In this document: piece after piece, positions 25,478 to 36,387 of the stretch
Layout: each line of letters opens with the position of its first letter
How positions within the stretch are numbered: the stretch's first letter is position 1
Made by a program: the position numbers and the translations under genes
Assembly: GCA_963971535.1 (NCBI GenBank)
Contig: OZ020588.1
Span: 127,844,818-127,908,817, forward strand
Direction of reading: 5' to 3'
DNA: 64,000 nucleotides
DNA from: Notolepis coatsorum
Lineage: Eukaryota > Chordata > Actinopteri > Aulopiformes > Paralepididae
The notes under the pieces: model-generated
Told to the model about the DNA's origin: nothing
Databases searched by the model: none
What the model saw: only the letters and a program-made list of their open reading frames with translations

Positions 25478-25600
25478 ATTAGGGGTGTAACGGTACACAA
25501 AATCCACGGTTCGGTACGTACCTCGGTTTTGAAGACACGGTTCGGTATTATTTTCGGTACAGTGGGGGGATTTAAAGGGAATCCAAAAAAAATTGCTTTT
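25478..25600 (+). repeat. hAT-like terminal fragment
   Basis: TTAGGGGTGTAACGGTACAC, then CGGTTCGGTACGTACCTCGG, is the start of a widespread fish hAT-like repeat. No matching right end was seen, so it is a fragment. Confidence 0.5.
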
Positions 25601-25816
25601 CATTTATCTATTTATTTAACTGTATTAAACAATATAAAACGAATTGGCCATAATTGACTTAGCAAACTAATGCTTACTGCTGTAACCTACTAATAACACT
25701 TAAGTAAATCTGAAGATTATTATATAGCAGATGCCTTGGAGGATAAGTCGTGGACAACTGTAGATCATCTAAGCTCCACTGTGTTTAAATTCAAATCCTC
25801 TGCCATTGTTATTTAA

Positions 25817-26188
25817 CCCTTGTGTCTGAAAACTAAAGTATTATACTCTTATTAGGGGACTAAATTGAAAAACTCCATAAAAAGATTATGTTGAAATAAT
25901 TTCCCACTTTCTTTTCCATAAATATTTTATTCAACTTCAGCCCTGATCATAACCATTTTTTATATTATTTTTGTAATGAAATACTCCCACTTTTCTGAAA
26001 AGAGTTGTTAAATATGACAAAAAAAATAATATGTGGTGGTTATGATCGGGCTGAAGTGGAATAAACAATTTATGAAGAGTAAAAAAAAAATACAAGATAA
26101 TTAAAAGATTATGCCACATATTATGTTGGCTACAAACATAATCACTGCAAAGTTATCAAACAAATACGAATCTGATCAGACACAAGGG
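25817..26188. mobile_element. piggyBac-like MITE, 372 bp
   Basis: TTAA at 25813-25816 and 26189-26192 border CCCTTGTGTCTGA and TCAGACACAAGGG, perfect 13 bp inverted repeats. A second inverted pair lies inside (CAGCCCTGATCATAACC near 25939, GGTTATGATCGGGCTG near 26038). No ORF is present. Confidence 0.9.
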
Positions 26189-26754
26189 TTAAGTTGTTGT
26201 TCCCTTTCTAATTTCCTCAAAAACATCTAGTCTAGTTAATGTGATCAATATTATTTGACAATTGATGCTTTTTGTTGGACATTTCAGTCAGTGAGCTCAT
26301 ACTTTGAGCTCATAAATTTATAGTTAAAATGATTGAGACAACGCAATCTTGTCTTCGTTGTGCATGAATGCGTGTGCTCACCACACACAATATGTGTGTC
26401 ACTATTCTGGCAGTGGCTATATATGTATTGTTAATGAAAGCCTGTTATAAGGTCTGTTATTTTTTTTTGTGTAAAAGGTATGGTCACTGGAAGTATGATA
26501 CCCTAGAAAAAAATAAATTTTCATATTAAAGCCATGTTGTCATTTTTGTTCACACATTTTTGGAAATATGGTCATATAAGAATTTTATTATTATTTATTT
26601 AACAATAGTGTGTTTAACAGCAGGAAAAAAACATGTAATGTTATGATGTATACATATCAGCAGCAATATTTTAATGTAAAATGTACATTAATCAGTATTG
26701 ATTCCTTAACTTTACAAGTTACAAGTAGATGTACAAGTTACAAATGTACAAGTA

Positions 26755-26995
26755 GAGTACCATTTAGATTATGGTTGAATAAACATTGATGTCTAACATT
26801 GATTCAATATAAAATCAACTAAAATGTGCATGTAGATTACCATTTAGATTATGGTTGAATAAACATTGATGTCTAACATTGATTCAATATAAAATCAACT
26901 AAAATGTGCATGTAGATTACCATTTAGATGATGGTTGAATCAACATTGATATAGTATCAGTTATGGTTGACACCTAACGTTGATTCAACGTGTAA
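26755..26995 (+). repeat. EnSpm-like subterminal repeats, three 80 bp units
   Basis: CATTTAGATTATGGTTGAAT starts at 26761, 26841 and (with one change) 26921, a regular 80 bp period. Each unit holds AACATTGATTCAATATAAAATC-like sequence. The same TTGAATCAACG words occur near the left end (about 13240-13330). In CACTA elements such repeats bind the accessory protein. Confidence 0.75.
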
Positions 26996-27558
26996 GTCAT
27001 AGACAACGATCTGTATAATTTCAATGTCAGGCTTCAACATAGATTCAATATTTCTGCCGAACCCTATTTCAACGTTGATTCACTCATTTTTTGCTATCTG
27101 GGTTGGGACATTCCAAGTAGATCTAACTAACCGGCGGGCCGTCACGCACTCACGGGCACGTCGCGGCACTTTGTGCTCGTCTGCAGGCTCCAGGCTGCAT
27201 TTTTCACAGATCATCCAATACAACGTTCGAACGTTGAATTTGCCGCCTTTCGATCACCACCGCACTCAACCTATTGCATGCTTCGGGTCTCGAGTTACAA
27301 GACAAAATATCCGGCGACCGTCATTTGACAGGCCGCTCCGTCAAGTGACCACATCCGACTGTATACGGTCCCAAACTGACCAATCACCGCTGATGGCGAA
27401 AATGACTGACCACCGCTGTAGCCAAGGAGCGTCGCTGACAGCTGACGGTATGTCGCTACTTTGGAGAGCGGTGCAGTAGTCATGGCTGAGCCACATAAAA
27501 AAAGGGCAAAAAACTACAAATTGAGGAGGTGTTCAGTTTACCAGCTGGAGTTGACATG

Positions 27559-27790
27559 GAGATACTGGATCTTCAGAACGACATCGTACTGAAGGCAAGG
27601 TCAAAAGACAGTTACTTCTGGGGCCTTGTAAACAGTGAGACATTTACTCTTCTGTCATCCTGTGCACTGAAAGTGAGGGCCTAATTTGGGTCTACCTATC
27701 TTTGTGAAATGGCTTTTTCACAAATGAAGCTGATCAAATCCAAGCACAGGAGCCTCCTCAATGACTCACACGTCACACCTAACTGACTGC
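27559..27790 (+). pseudogene. hAT transposase C-terminal (dimerisation) remnant
   Basis: The plus-strand frame reads MEILDLQNDIVLKARSKD, then FGSTYLCEMAFSQMKLIKSK and HRSLLNDSHVTP. The FGSTYLCE..FS.MK..KSK..S.L.D.H block is the hAT C-terminal dimerisation region. A TAA stop stands before FGSTYLCE. Most of the transposase between the 5' terminus at 13076 and this block is missing, so the element was already deleted. Confidence 0.8.
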
Positions 27791-28215
27791 ATGAGTTTGG
27801 CCTTGTCATATTGCTATGTCTCAGCTATTATTGGCAGCTTAGCCGCGTGGAGAAGGAGGTGCTATGTGTACCCTTAAAGGCCTCTGCATGCTACAGAAAC
27901 TTCAAAGCAACTGCGACACAACATCGACAAAGCAACGGTGTTTTAGACACTCTGCCTTTATGCTTCTGCAACATCGACGCGCAAAGTTAGTTTAACTAAA
28001 GTTAGTTTAGGTTCGTGTTAACGTTAGATAATGTACAAAATAAACGTATTTCCGGTGATTTTAGACATCGCTCTTTTATTTTGAAATCCCCCGACCGGAA
28101 GTGTTATAGTGTCTGTTGCTAGCAGCTTAACTTTCTGTGCTTTTCGAGCTAACGTTACCGTAACGTCATTAGTTTCCAATGGAGAGGACCTCGGCTCACA
28201 TGCAGCTCAAACTAC

Positions 28216-29780
28216 TGTCGTATATTTCTAAATGAAAACATGAATAAATGCAAGTGAAATGTATAAGGAAAATGATTTGAAAAACAAAATGCTACTTGAT
28301 AGAAAGGTTATTTAGAACACCATGTGAAGGTATTCCTGAGACCCTAGGGTAGAGGCGGTTGACTCCCCAGAAAACAGATGGCTGACCTTAAAGACAATAA
28401 AACTGACCCCTACCCTAAGTAAGGACTTTCAAGTTACGACATGGCAGAATGGTTAGGGGACAGAGTAAAAGGAGTGGTAAAAAGAGCCTCTCAGATAGAC
28501 GAGTCAGCAGCACTCAAGTAAGGCCAAATGTTCAAAATGCATCAAGGATATAAAGAAAACTAATAAGGTTACATGTAGGCATAAACTCTTAGAAACTATT
28601 AGAATAACTTAGTCACAATAAAGAATAAGTATTGGTCAAATGTTCATCAGGAAAATAAAGTGTTCTATTAAAGGACGGGGAGATATGGTTTGTTGTCTGG
28701 ACACTGTCTGAAAAAGTGAGTCACTGGCTAGACAATAAAGAATTATCTTAGTATTCTAAAATGCAATCACAGAATGGTAAATAGTTTGTAGATGGAAATA
28801 GCTCATGTTTTATTATTTATGCATCAAAAGCCAGTCTGTCTCCCCATAGACTGTGAAAACCGTTGTCACCAGAACCAACTGGTTGTGTCAGCAGAAGAAA
28901 TTGTGTAACATGTGGTCACAGGACACCCTCAGACATGTTTCTACTGGAATGTGACCAAAAATAAGTGGACGTGAACAGGCAGGCAGGGTCTCCCCCCTCC
29001 CTCTCGCTCTCTGTCTCCCCCCCTCCCTCTCTCTCTCTCTCTCCCCGCTGATAAAAAGGGCGAATGGCGACTCACTAGACACGACTCACACCAGAAGGAA
29101 CCTGGAGAGACTCGCCACACACACCCGGTGACACTCAGAGGAGACGGAGAAGGATCCCTGCAGAGCCAAGCCGTGAGACAGAGGGACTGAGACCCGATGA
29201 CAGACGAAATCGCTTCGCATCAGGAGAAGCGCTGACACACCAGAAAGGACCTGAAGACCCAGAGACATGGGGACAGACGATGACAGAGATCGAATCGCAA
29301 CTGGAGCGCTGAAAACCTCCACCGACAAAGGGAGACTCGCGACTCGACTCGCCACTCAGGCTACTGAAGAGCCGATGACTCAGAGAGCCATTGAAACCAG
29401 ATGACCGAGCCGAGGTTCATAGCGGACTCCGCCGATACGAAATCAAGCACTCCCGGCCTGATCGACGAGGAGACCAGGTTGTCTTGACAACCAGACCAGC
29501 GAACCACAAGAGAGGACTCGGTGTTGGCCATGGACAACCTAAGACAGCGAACAGCACAGAGAGACGACAACAGCCAAATGAAAGAGACGATGTACTGTTT
29601 TAATTCCTAAAGCTGTTTTATTAATAAACACCGCCGCCCGTTGATTTTGACCATATCGTCAGTCTCCTCTTACTTGAAACCGAACATCTGAAAATACCTA
29701 AAACCATGCAGAGGGAAGGGTGAAATAGAACACTATACGATCAATGAACTTAGAGATACATGAATTAAAGAAGATACACT
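28216..29780 (+). repeat. Left LTR, 1565 bp
   Basis: It starts TGTCGTATATTTCTAAATG. A TATA-like GATAAAAAG lies at about 29050, and an AATAAA signal at about 29619 (TTATTAATAAACACCG), giving a long U3 (about 830 bp) and R region. The end is ACACT rather than the canonical CA if the CTAC duplication is right. The small ORFs inside recur at the same offsets in the right LTR and are not evidence for genes. Confidence 0.9.
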
Positions 29781-29785
29781 TCAAT

Positions 29786-29800
29786 TGGTGCCATGACCCG
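29786..29800 (-). other. Probable primer-binding site
   Basis: TGGTGCCATGACCCG starts six bases after the left LTR. Its TGG start and position fit pairing with a tRNA CCA end. The tRNA was not identified. Confidence 0.55.
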
Positions 29801-31587
29801 TCCTGCATTTGGCCAGTACCGGTTGAAAAACGACAGCAGCCACTTCTCAAGGACACGGAGAGGTTCTCTCCCCCTCATCGATGCTCTCTACGACTGAGGA
29901 CGGAGGATCGTCACCGTTGCGACCGAGGCCAGTGGGAATAGGTAAGTAGTACTAATGTGTTTAAAATTGGTAAATGGTCGAAGCAGTCTCGCTTTTTGGG
30001 GTTGCTATTGCATTAGGTAGAAATGTGTTGGAAATGGACCAGGATAATGTTGGTGTTGGAGGGGTACCGGGGTCCAGGTTTCACAACCTGGCTCTGGTCT
30101 CAGCCACACACCGGCGCTGCACTTAGAGATGTTCAGTTAAGATGCCTATAATTGGTACAAGGCCAAGTGAGGAGAGGAAATAGATGTCTGTATTTAGTTA
30201 TATCAGTTTAGGGGATAGGCTTGGGATTAGGTAAATTATTTGAGGGTACCGGCGTAGGAGCAGTAGAACGGAGATTAGTCACAGATAGCGGGAAGTGGGA
30301 CTGTGCGTGACGTAGTGGTTCATAAGAAGGGTAAAGAGGAGTAGTCAGATCTTAAAGAGTAGTATAGGATAACCGTGGTGAAGTTCAGGGATAGCCTGGT
30401 TCCGCGAAGAGAAATAGAGAAAAGGGAGGTAATTGGTTGCTTTTTTTCCGCGCCATCATTCGCGGACTTCACTCTTAGAATCGGCACGTATAACAGACGA
30501 GTTTAGAAAGACGTTTTCATACAGATCTGTTGTAGTGTGACCCGACGGAATCTGCTTAAAAAATTCGCCTTTGGTACGGATTTTTGAGAAGGTATTTGGT
30601 CGATTTGGGGGTGAGACAGGTAAAAGCTCCCCAAACGGCGCTGAATATGAAGATTGAGAGGCTGAGAAGAGGAATGATGGGGGGGGGGGAAAGTAACCTT
30701 TGGAGATAATGCACTTGTGGGAGAAATGCGTGGGGTAACTGCACAGGGGATTAGAACAATAGGAAGAATATTGTGTGAAATGAAGCAAGGAAATGCGTTT
30801 GGAAGGAATGTGTGCATAAATGAATGGTGTGCTTATGAATGAGACATTAATTTGTTAAGTATATGTGTTTGAATGGATGGATGTTAGGAGCTCTGAGTAA
30901 ATGTCAAGGTATTTTTTGTATTATTATGAACCAGCTGGTGGCCAAGGCTGCAACGGAGAAACCACACCCCTGTCCTGCCAGCATTAGCTGGCGCGACGGG
31001 ACTAGCGTGTGGACGCTGTGTTGCGTTTTCGAGTGAATTGAATGAATGACATGTGAGATGGAACCTGGGAGATGTGGAATGTGCGTTGAAATTTTTCAAA
31101 TCGGGGCTGTAGAAGTTTAAAAGTAATGTAGTAAAGATCAAAGAAAACGGGGATTTTAGAGCTGGTGACGTCATAGGGAGCGTCGGAGCTTGGGGTGCGT
31201 TAGATTTGGAATAACGGGGCTAGATCGGGAGCGTTAGATTAAAAATACGGGGTCAGGCGGGGCCAATCGGGCGAGCGTACTAAGATAAAGATAATAATAT
31301 ATGTTCTGTGAACGGGGGCTTAATAGGATTAAAGTTATGTTATGGGGGAAAGCAGGGGTTGTGTAAAAGTTGCGATGTGTTGTGCCGCTCGAGTCAACAG
31401 GACTGGGCCGTTTAGGAGGAGTGGTGTTGGATGCTAAGCTAAGCTAATAGGAGCTGGCGGCGCTGAGCTAACGAAGCTAAGATGCTAAGCTACCTGTGCT
31501 AACTATGTAGCATGGTTGGACTCTCGGGGAATCTCGCGTGTTGCTACTCTTTGCTAGTGCGGGATCTTAGAGAGGCGATGGACAGGT
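29801..31587 (+). other. Retroelement leader, first part, no gene seen
   Basis: This is non-coding sequence of the LTR element. It holds a consensus CRE, TGACGTCA, at 31166-31173. The ORFs on the opposite strand at 30456-31174 have no recognisable domain. Confidence 0.4.
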
Positions 31588-31623
31588 ACTTCCGGTGTAG
31601 AGGGTTCTGGGAATTGTAGTTTT
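31588..31623 (+). promoter_or_regulatory. ETS site next to a ZNF143/Staf-type site
   Basis: ACTTCCGG at 31588-31595 is followed by GGGTTCTGGGAATTGTAGTT at 31602-31621. The reverse complement of the latter, AACTACAATTCCCAGAACCC, matches the ZNF143/Staf motif (ACTACAATTCCCAGMATGC). This pair, in CpG-rich sequence (31640-31710), is typical of a housekeeping-type promoter, not of an LTR leader. Confidence 0.6.
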
Positions 31624-31989
31624 GTGGTTGAGGTAGAACGTCGAGTTGACGTCTTGGGGTGGTTTACGTGATGACGCACTTGCGGGGGAGGCGTGGGCGC
31701 CTCCTACGGGAAGTGGTGAGTGCTGTAGTGCGTTGGTGGTGATGAGCGTACGTTCCAGTGGAGGGCGCTGTTGCCTCTTTTATAGTTTCACCTTTACAGG
31801 TAAAACGGGGTGCAGTAGGCAGTAGAGAAGGGTTTGTGATTATTATAGGTTTTGAGTAGCGGCAATCTGTGGGGATTTATAAATTCTTTATGTTCGGTTT
31901 TTTCTGTTGTTGATGATGGGTGTGTTTACTGGTTTGATTATAGGTCTGTATTGGTTATGGGCCAGGTGTAATGGCGCTGGTGGGATTTG

Positions 31990-32150
31990 GCGTGAACAAC
32001 CCCCCCCCCCCCCTTTTTCCTCTGTCTCTTCCTCCCTCGTTCACGCTCTCTCCCTCCCTCCCTCCTTCCCTCCCTCCCTCCCTCCCTCCCTCCCTCCCTC
32101 TCCCCCCCCCCCCCGCCCCCCTCCGCTCCATCCCTGTCTCCCGGCTTAAC
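31990..32150 (+). repeat. Pyrimidine-rich (TCCC)n tract
   Basis: C runs at both edges surround repeated TCCC units. The Pro/Ser-rich ORFs and the Gly/Arg/Glu-rich reverse ORFs are products of the repeat. Confidence 0.95.
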
Positions 32151-32203
32151 TTTGTGAGGGGACAGGTGCACAAAGGGAGTTTTGTTTAGGATAGATTGCC
32201 TGG

Positions 32204-33263
32204 TTGATTGATTGATTGAAAATTTTTATTAACAGATTGTAGAATGGGTACAGTACGGCTCAATACACACAATTGTTAAGGGTATGCAGACCGGGGTAGG
32301 GAGGGGATTAGGCACCCCGAACCTCTACTCCGGAACAGGCGGCGGTGGAATCGGAAGATTCCCTGGGCACGTTAAATCGCATATATAGTGCTGGGGAGAG
32401 ACTGAAGGCCCTCGTGTCTGGCAAGGTGACCCAACATCTTACTGTGTTACCGTCTAGTCGGCCCAGATAACGTCGCATGTAATGTATATGTGGGCACTGG
32501 GTGGTAGGTGGACGACGGTCCAAACCTAGTAGTGGGGCAGTGCGCCGGGAGGGGCACAGCACCTGCTTTGAACAGGCCAGGCTGGTGAAAACGGTCAAAG
32601 TTTCCATACCCAAAGCAAGTGGGATGGGGAGCAGACCGTAGGTTTCGAAACTGAGTGGCTGGGAGGTACTACGGACCTCAGCTGCTTGGGGTCCTGACTT
32701 GATGATGGACTATGAGATCTCTATCGACTGCGTCACCGGTCGGTCCGATGAGCATTATGACCCTATTGGCATAAATGCGTCGGGCTCAATGTACAGTCAG
32801 GCCACAGTAAGCCGAAACCGAATGTGTTAGTAGGCGAGTTGTGCTTCTGTGATCAGCAGGTTTGAAAAGAACCACTGGGAAGCAGAAGGGTAAGGGGTGT
32901 CAATTCAGAGGAATCTGGATTGTCTCTCCTAAGATTGGAAAGGGACCCAGCCTTAAACTGCACCTGAAGGTAAAATAAGGGGACTTCTTCCGTTCATGTG
33001 AGGGGACCTTACCGCCGGAAGTGGAGACCTGCATCTCTGTTGGGGGAGAGGGGCCGACGTCGGACAAGGCAGTCCTAAGAAAGGAGCTGGTTGTTGCGTC
33101 GTAGCGGACTGCCTAAACCTTACGGGGAGAGGTGCATCTAAGTAGGGGAAGGAGTGCATCCGAACGGGAGGAGGGTACTCTTAACTGGAAGGAGGTTAAA
33201 AGGGTCAAAGCGAAAGACTTTCGTCTTGTTTACATCAGGGTCCCCCATTTTCAAATTCATCAT
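32204..33263 (-). repeat. TTGA-tailed repeat, copy 3, split by a 919 bp insertion
   Basis: The first half (32204-32292) ends at ATGCAGACC. The second half (33212-33263) resumes at GAAAGACTTTCGTC and runs to CCCCCATTTTCAAATTCATC. In other copies these are adjacent. The intervening 32293-33211 carries no recognised motif or protein and no clear target duplication. Confidence 0.75.
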
Positions 33264-34740
33264 GGGCGTGGAGTATTGGTTATATTAGAATAATGTTACT
33301 TGCTAAAATAGGATTACATAAGGATAAATAGAATATTCGTGGTCATTCTTTTGGTCTGATTAAAGTTAAGGTTGATTTAGACGGTTTTGGTAAATAGTTA
33401 ATGTTGCATTATGTGCCCCCCCCCCCCCCCCCTTTCCTCCCCTTAGTCCCTGTATCCCTGTATCCCTCCTTCCTTTTTCTTTTCCCTTCGCCCCCCCTCT
33501 GTCTATCCTTGTGCTTCGCCATCCCTAGGTTTGTGGCATGTTGTGGGGCATTTGGTTGTAGGTTTATTTGTACTGCGTTGGTATTATGTATGTGGAGTAG
33601 GTACCGGATGGGCGCTGGCCTGTCTAGGTGCAGGTGGTGGTAGGATGATTTGTAATATTCTTGGTGGAGTAAAGCTTGGGGTGGTTCCGTTCAGGTTCGA
33701 AACTGAAGGGAGGACGCTTTGGGCTGTGAGTTGACGGTTCTTTGTATATTCAGAGAACTGGGTGAATATTGCGGTAGCATAGTGCGGGTGTCCATGAAAT
33801 TATTAACGTGGCCAGCTGTACTATGTGTCGGTCAGGGTTTTAGTGATCTAAGTTGCTAAAAGTTTATTGTTTTCCCTGATTAGGTGGTTGGTGGCAGTAG
33901 CAACACTGATTAATTTTTATTAAGTGTTGTGGGGGGTAATGGTTGTGTGTAAGCGGAATGAAATGGATGTAGTATGAGAAGTGAAGCGAAAGCGAATAAT
34001 ACATTTAGTCGATACGCTAATTGGAATAATACATTTAGTCGATACGCTAATCGGGCATTTAAAAGTAAGAAATAAGGTTAGGATGAACAGATTCATCAAG
34101 CAAAGAGAGATTAGAATCAGATGAAGGACCAAGGTTACAAAGGATTATTAGACAATGGATAGGAAGGGGATTAATGATTATATTTCCCAGGAAATCAGGT
34201 GGAGCACACAGGGGATTGGAAAACCTCCAGTGTTCCTGTTGAAGGAACGGACAAAAAACAAGATAAGCTGTATCGTTATTTTTTCAAGCAAATCACACTG
34301 TGTCTCTTAAATATATTAGTATAGTGTTGCCCGACATTTCCAATGCATAACGAAGAGTGGAAATAATAAGGGAAATGCCACTGTATTAAGTCTGGATTTC
34401 TGCTTTCTTTCTATACAGATGCTCGGCCGGACAGGTGCTCTAACGACTTCCATAACCATCTTAGGGAAAACGGCTTTAATGCGCCTTGGTATAAGTATGA
34501 ATGATAAGCCAGTTATCAATCCTTGTCTGCACAGTAAAAATTTGACAGTGTGAGTGTTTTAACTCAAGTAAGTAGAAAATAGTGTAAGACGGAGAAATTT
34601 GTTTTTTCAAACGGTGATTACAAGAGAGTGTTGAAAGTGGAATGAATGACAGTAACATAGGAAGTTCACTTTAGTGGGACATTTGATAGGAACAACTGAA
34701 GCGTTAGATGCAATAACAATAGAATAACAACAACGACAAT
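33264..34740 (+). other. Retroelement leader, last part, no gene seen
   Basis: This is non-coding sequence up to the Gag-like ORF. It contains a C run near 33416 and a short direct repeat, AATAATACATTTAGTCGATACGC, in two copies at about 33995 and 34025. Confidence 0.4.
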
Positions 34741-35769
34741 ATGGAAGAGGGCCTTAGTGATCGGGCCATTGGGGGGAGTAGGCCGAGAGCCTCTGCAGAC
34801 ATTTCCCAGATAGACTATACCAGTGATGATCTGATTGATTTGAATATGGACTTCTCTCATGTGACCAGTACGACAGAAGGACTTGGAATGATGACTTTGA
34901 TTCCAACACAGGGGAGTGAACCAGTGACAACGGTGTTACTCCAACCAGAACCGATTCAAGCTGGAGTGTCCATTGCAGGAGACTGCGGTTTAACCAAGGG
35001 GCAGAAAAAGAGACTGAGGTTACAGCCGTCCCACGAAGTCCACTCTGGCCGGAGGGCTGGAACTGAGACCGACAGCAGGTATGGAATACACGAACAGTTT
35101 CTACAGCCCACCCAGGGACGGCAAGCCGCCCGTGCTGAGATGGGGGAAGAGGCAGCATACTATAGACAACAGAGAGCGTTTGTGACAGCGTTCGAACAAC
35201 ACGAGGCAGTTCATCGAGATCTGATGAAGATACAGCTGGAGATCGGTCAAGCCGCACACGAGACTCAGAGACTGGGACGAGAACTGGCGAGAAAGACTGT
35301 GCTACTAGAAGCGACAGCTGTTGAGATCATGCTTCGGGCGTCTGACCTAGGCCGCTGTGATCAAAGAATGCCCTGTGCTCTGTTGCCCGGACAGGGAACT
35401 GGGCCGCAACAGGGTGAACAGAACCGCAGGAGGGGTGAGTTTCCAGGCCCCTCCCAACAAGAGAAGGCCCGAGGAGAGGCAGCAGAAAAGGACAGGTATG
35501 CCCCTCTCTCCTCCAGGCAACAGGACATGCGACCAGAGGACAGGAGAGGGGTGGACCTGGAGAGGACGGTGGGAGGCCAGCCGAGAGACTGTGGGAGTCG
35601 TGGTAAACTGGGTGAACTGGAACCCCTGGGATGGCCGGCGTCGGCTGTGTGCTGGGGTTGTGGGGAGGTTGGCCATTTCGCTCGGTCATGTGACAAAGGG
35701 TGGAGGCCTCAGCGAACGTCCAGAAAGATGTGGAGAGTTGGGACATTGTCAGAGGGGGTGTCTGCATAG
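34741..35769 (+). CDS. Gag-like protein with one CCHC zinc knuckle, 342 aa
   Basis: This is the only sizeable ORF with a recognisable domain in the LTR element. Near the C-terminus it has CWGCGEVGHFARSC (about residues 308-321), a complete C-x2-C-x4-H-x4-C knuckle used by retroviral nucleocapsids to bind RNA. Before it lies a hydrophilic, Gln/Arg-rich region with a likely helical segment (EQHEAVHRDLMKIQLEIGQAAHE). The +2 frame just after the first knuckle reads RCGELGHCQRGC, a probable second knuckle now out of frame, so a small indel near 35720 is likely. No capsid homology could be recognised by eye. It probably packages the element's RNA. Confidence 0.65.
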   Translation: MEEGLSDRAIGGSRPRASADISQIDYTSDDLIDLNMDFSHVTSTTEGLGMMTLIPTQGSEPVTTVLLQPEPIQAGVSIAGDCGLTKGQKKRLRLQPSHEVHSGRRAGTETDSRYGIHEQFLQPTQGRQAARAEMGEEAAYYRQQRAFVTAFEQHEAVHRDLMKIQLEIGQAAHETQRLGRELARKTVLLEATAVEIMLRASDLGRCDQRMPCALLPGQGTGPQQGEQNRRRGEFPGPSQQEKARGEAAEKDRYAPLSSRQQDMRPEDRRGVDLERTVGGQPRDCGSRGKLGELEPLGWPASAVCWGCGEVGHFARSCDKGWRPQRTSRKMWRVGTLSEGVSA

Positions 35770-36351
35770 GTCATAGGTTAATTAAGAACGAGGCAGGAAT
35801 GCACAAGCGGAGCTAATAGTGCTCGGGAAAATAGAGTTATTAATAGGTTAAAATGGGAAGAAGGACTGATTGGAACAAGAAATAGAATAAAAAATATATA
35901 GAAGCGTTGGTACATTAGATTATGAGTGGAAGCGACTAAGATGGATGTGCAACTAACAGGGAGAGATGAAATGACTGACAGATGCATGAGCCAATCGTAC
36001 TAACAGTTAATTAATAGACAAATCATGGGTTTTCCTTTTTGCTACAGTGTGTCTGATCAACTCTTGCTGTGGCAGTGAGGAAAACATAAGGGAGAATGGT
36101 ATGGTGGACGATTTTTGGTATCTCCCACCTGTGCAGCCTGGCCCGGCTGCACAGATTGGAGAGAGAGAGAAAGATGGTCACCGCAATGGCTCTTGTGGTC
36201 ATGTGAACACTGAACCAGACGGTGTCAGAGAAGGGTTAAACAGTTGGGTTTTAGACAGGAACAATGGAACATATAATATTAGACAGAGTTAGAAACAAAG
36301 GACTATTTATAGTAGTGATTACAATACTTGATCAAAGGGTGGTCAAGGTGG

Positions 36352-36387
<36 letters not shown>

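Noticed and set aside
28888-29603. ORFs repeated identically at 38631-39346
   Set aside because: They are the two LTRs; being identical only reflects LTR duplication. No domain was recognised.
34754-35767. Minus-strand ORFs of 109-167 codons opposite the Gag-like ORF
   Set aside because: They are antisense shadows of a G-rich coding frame and have no domain of their own.
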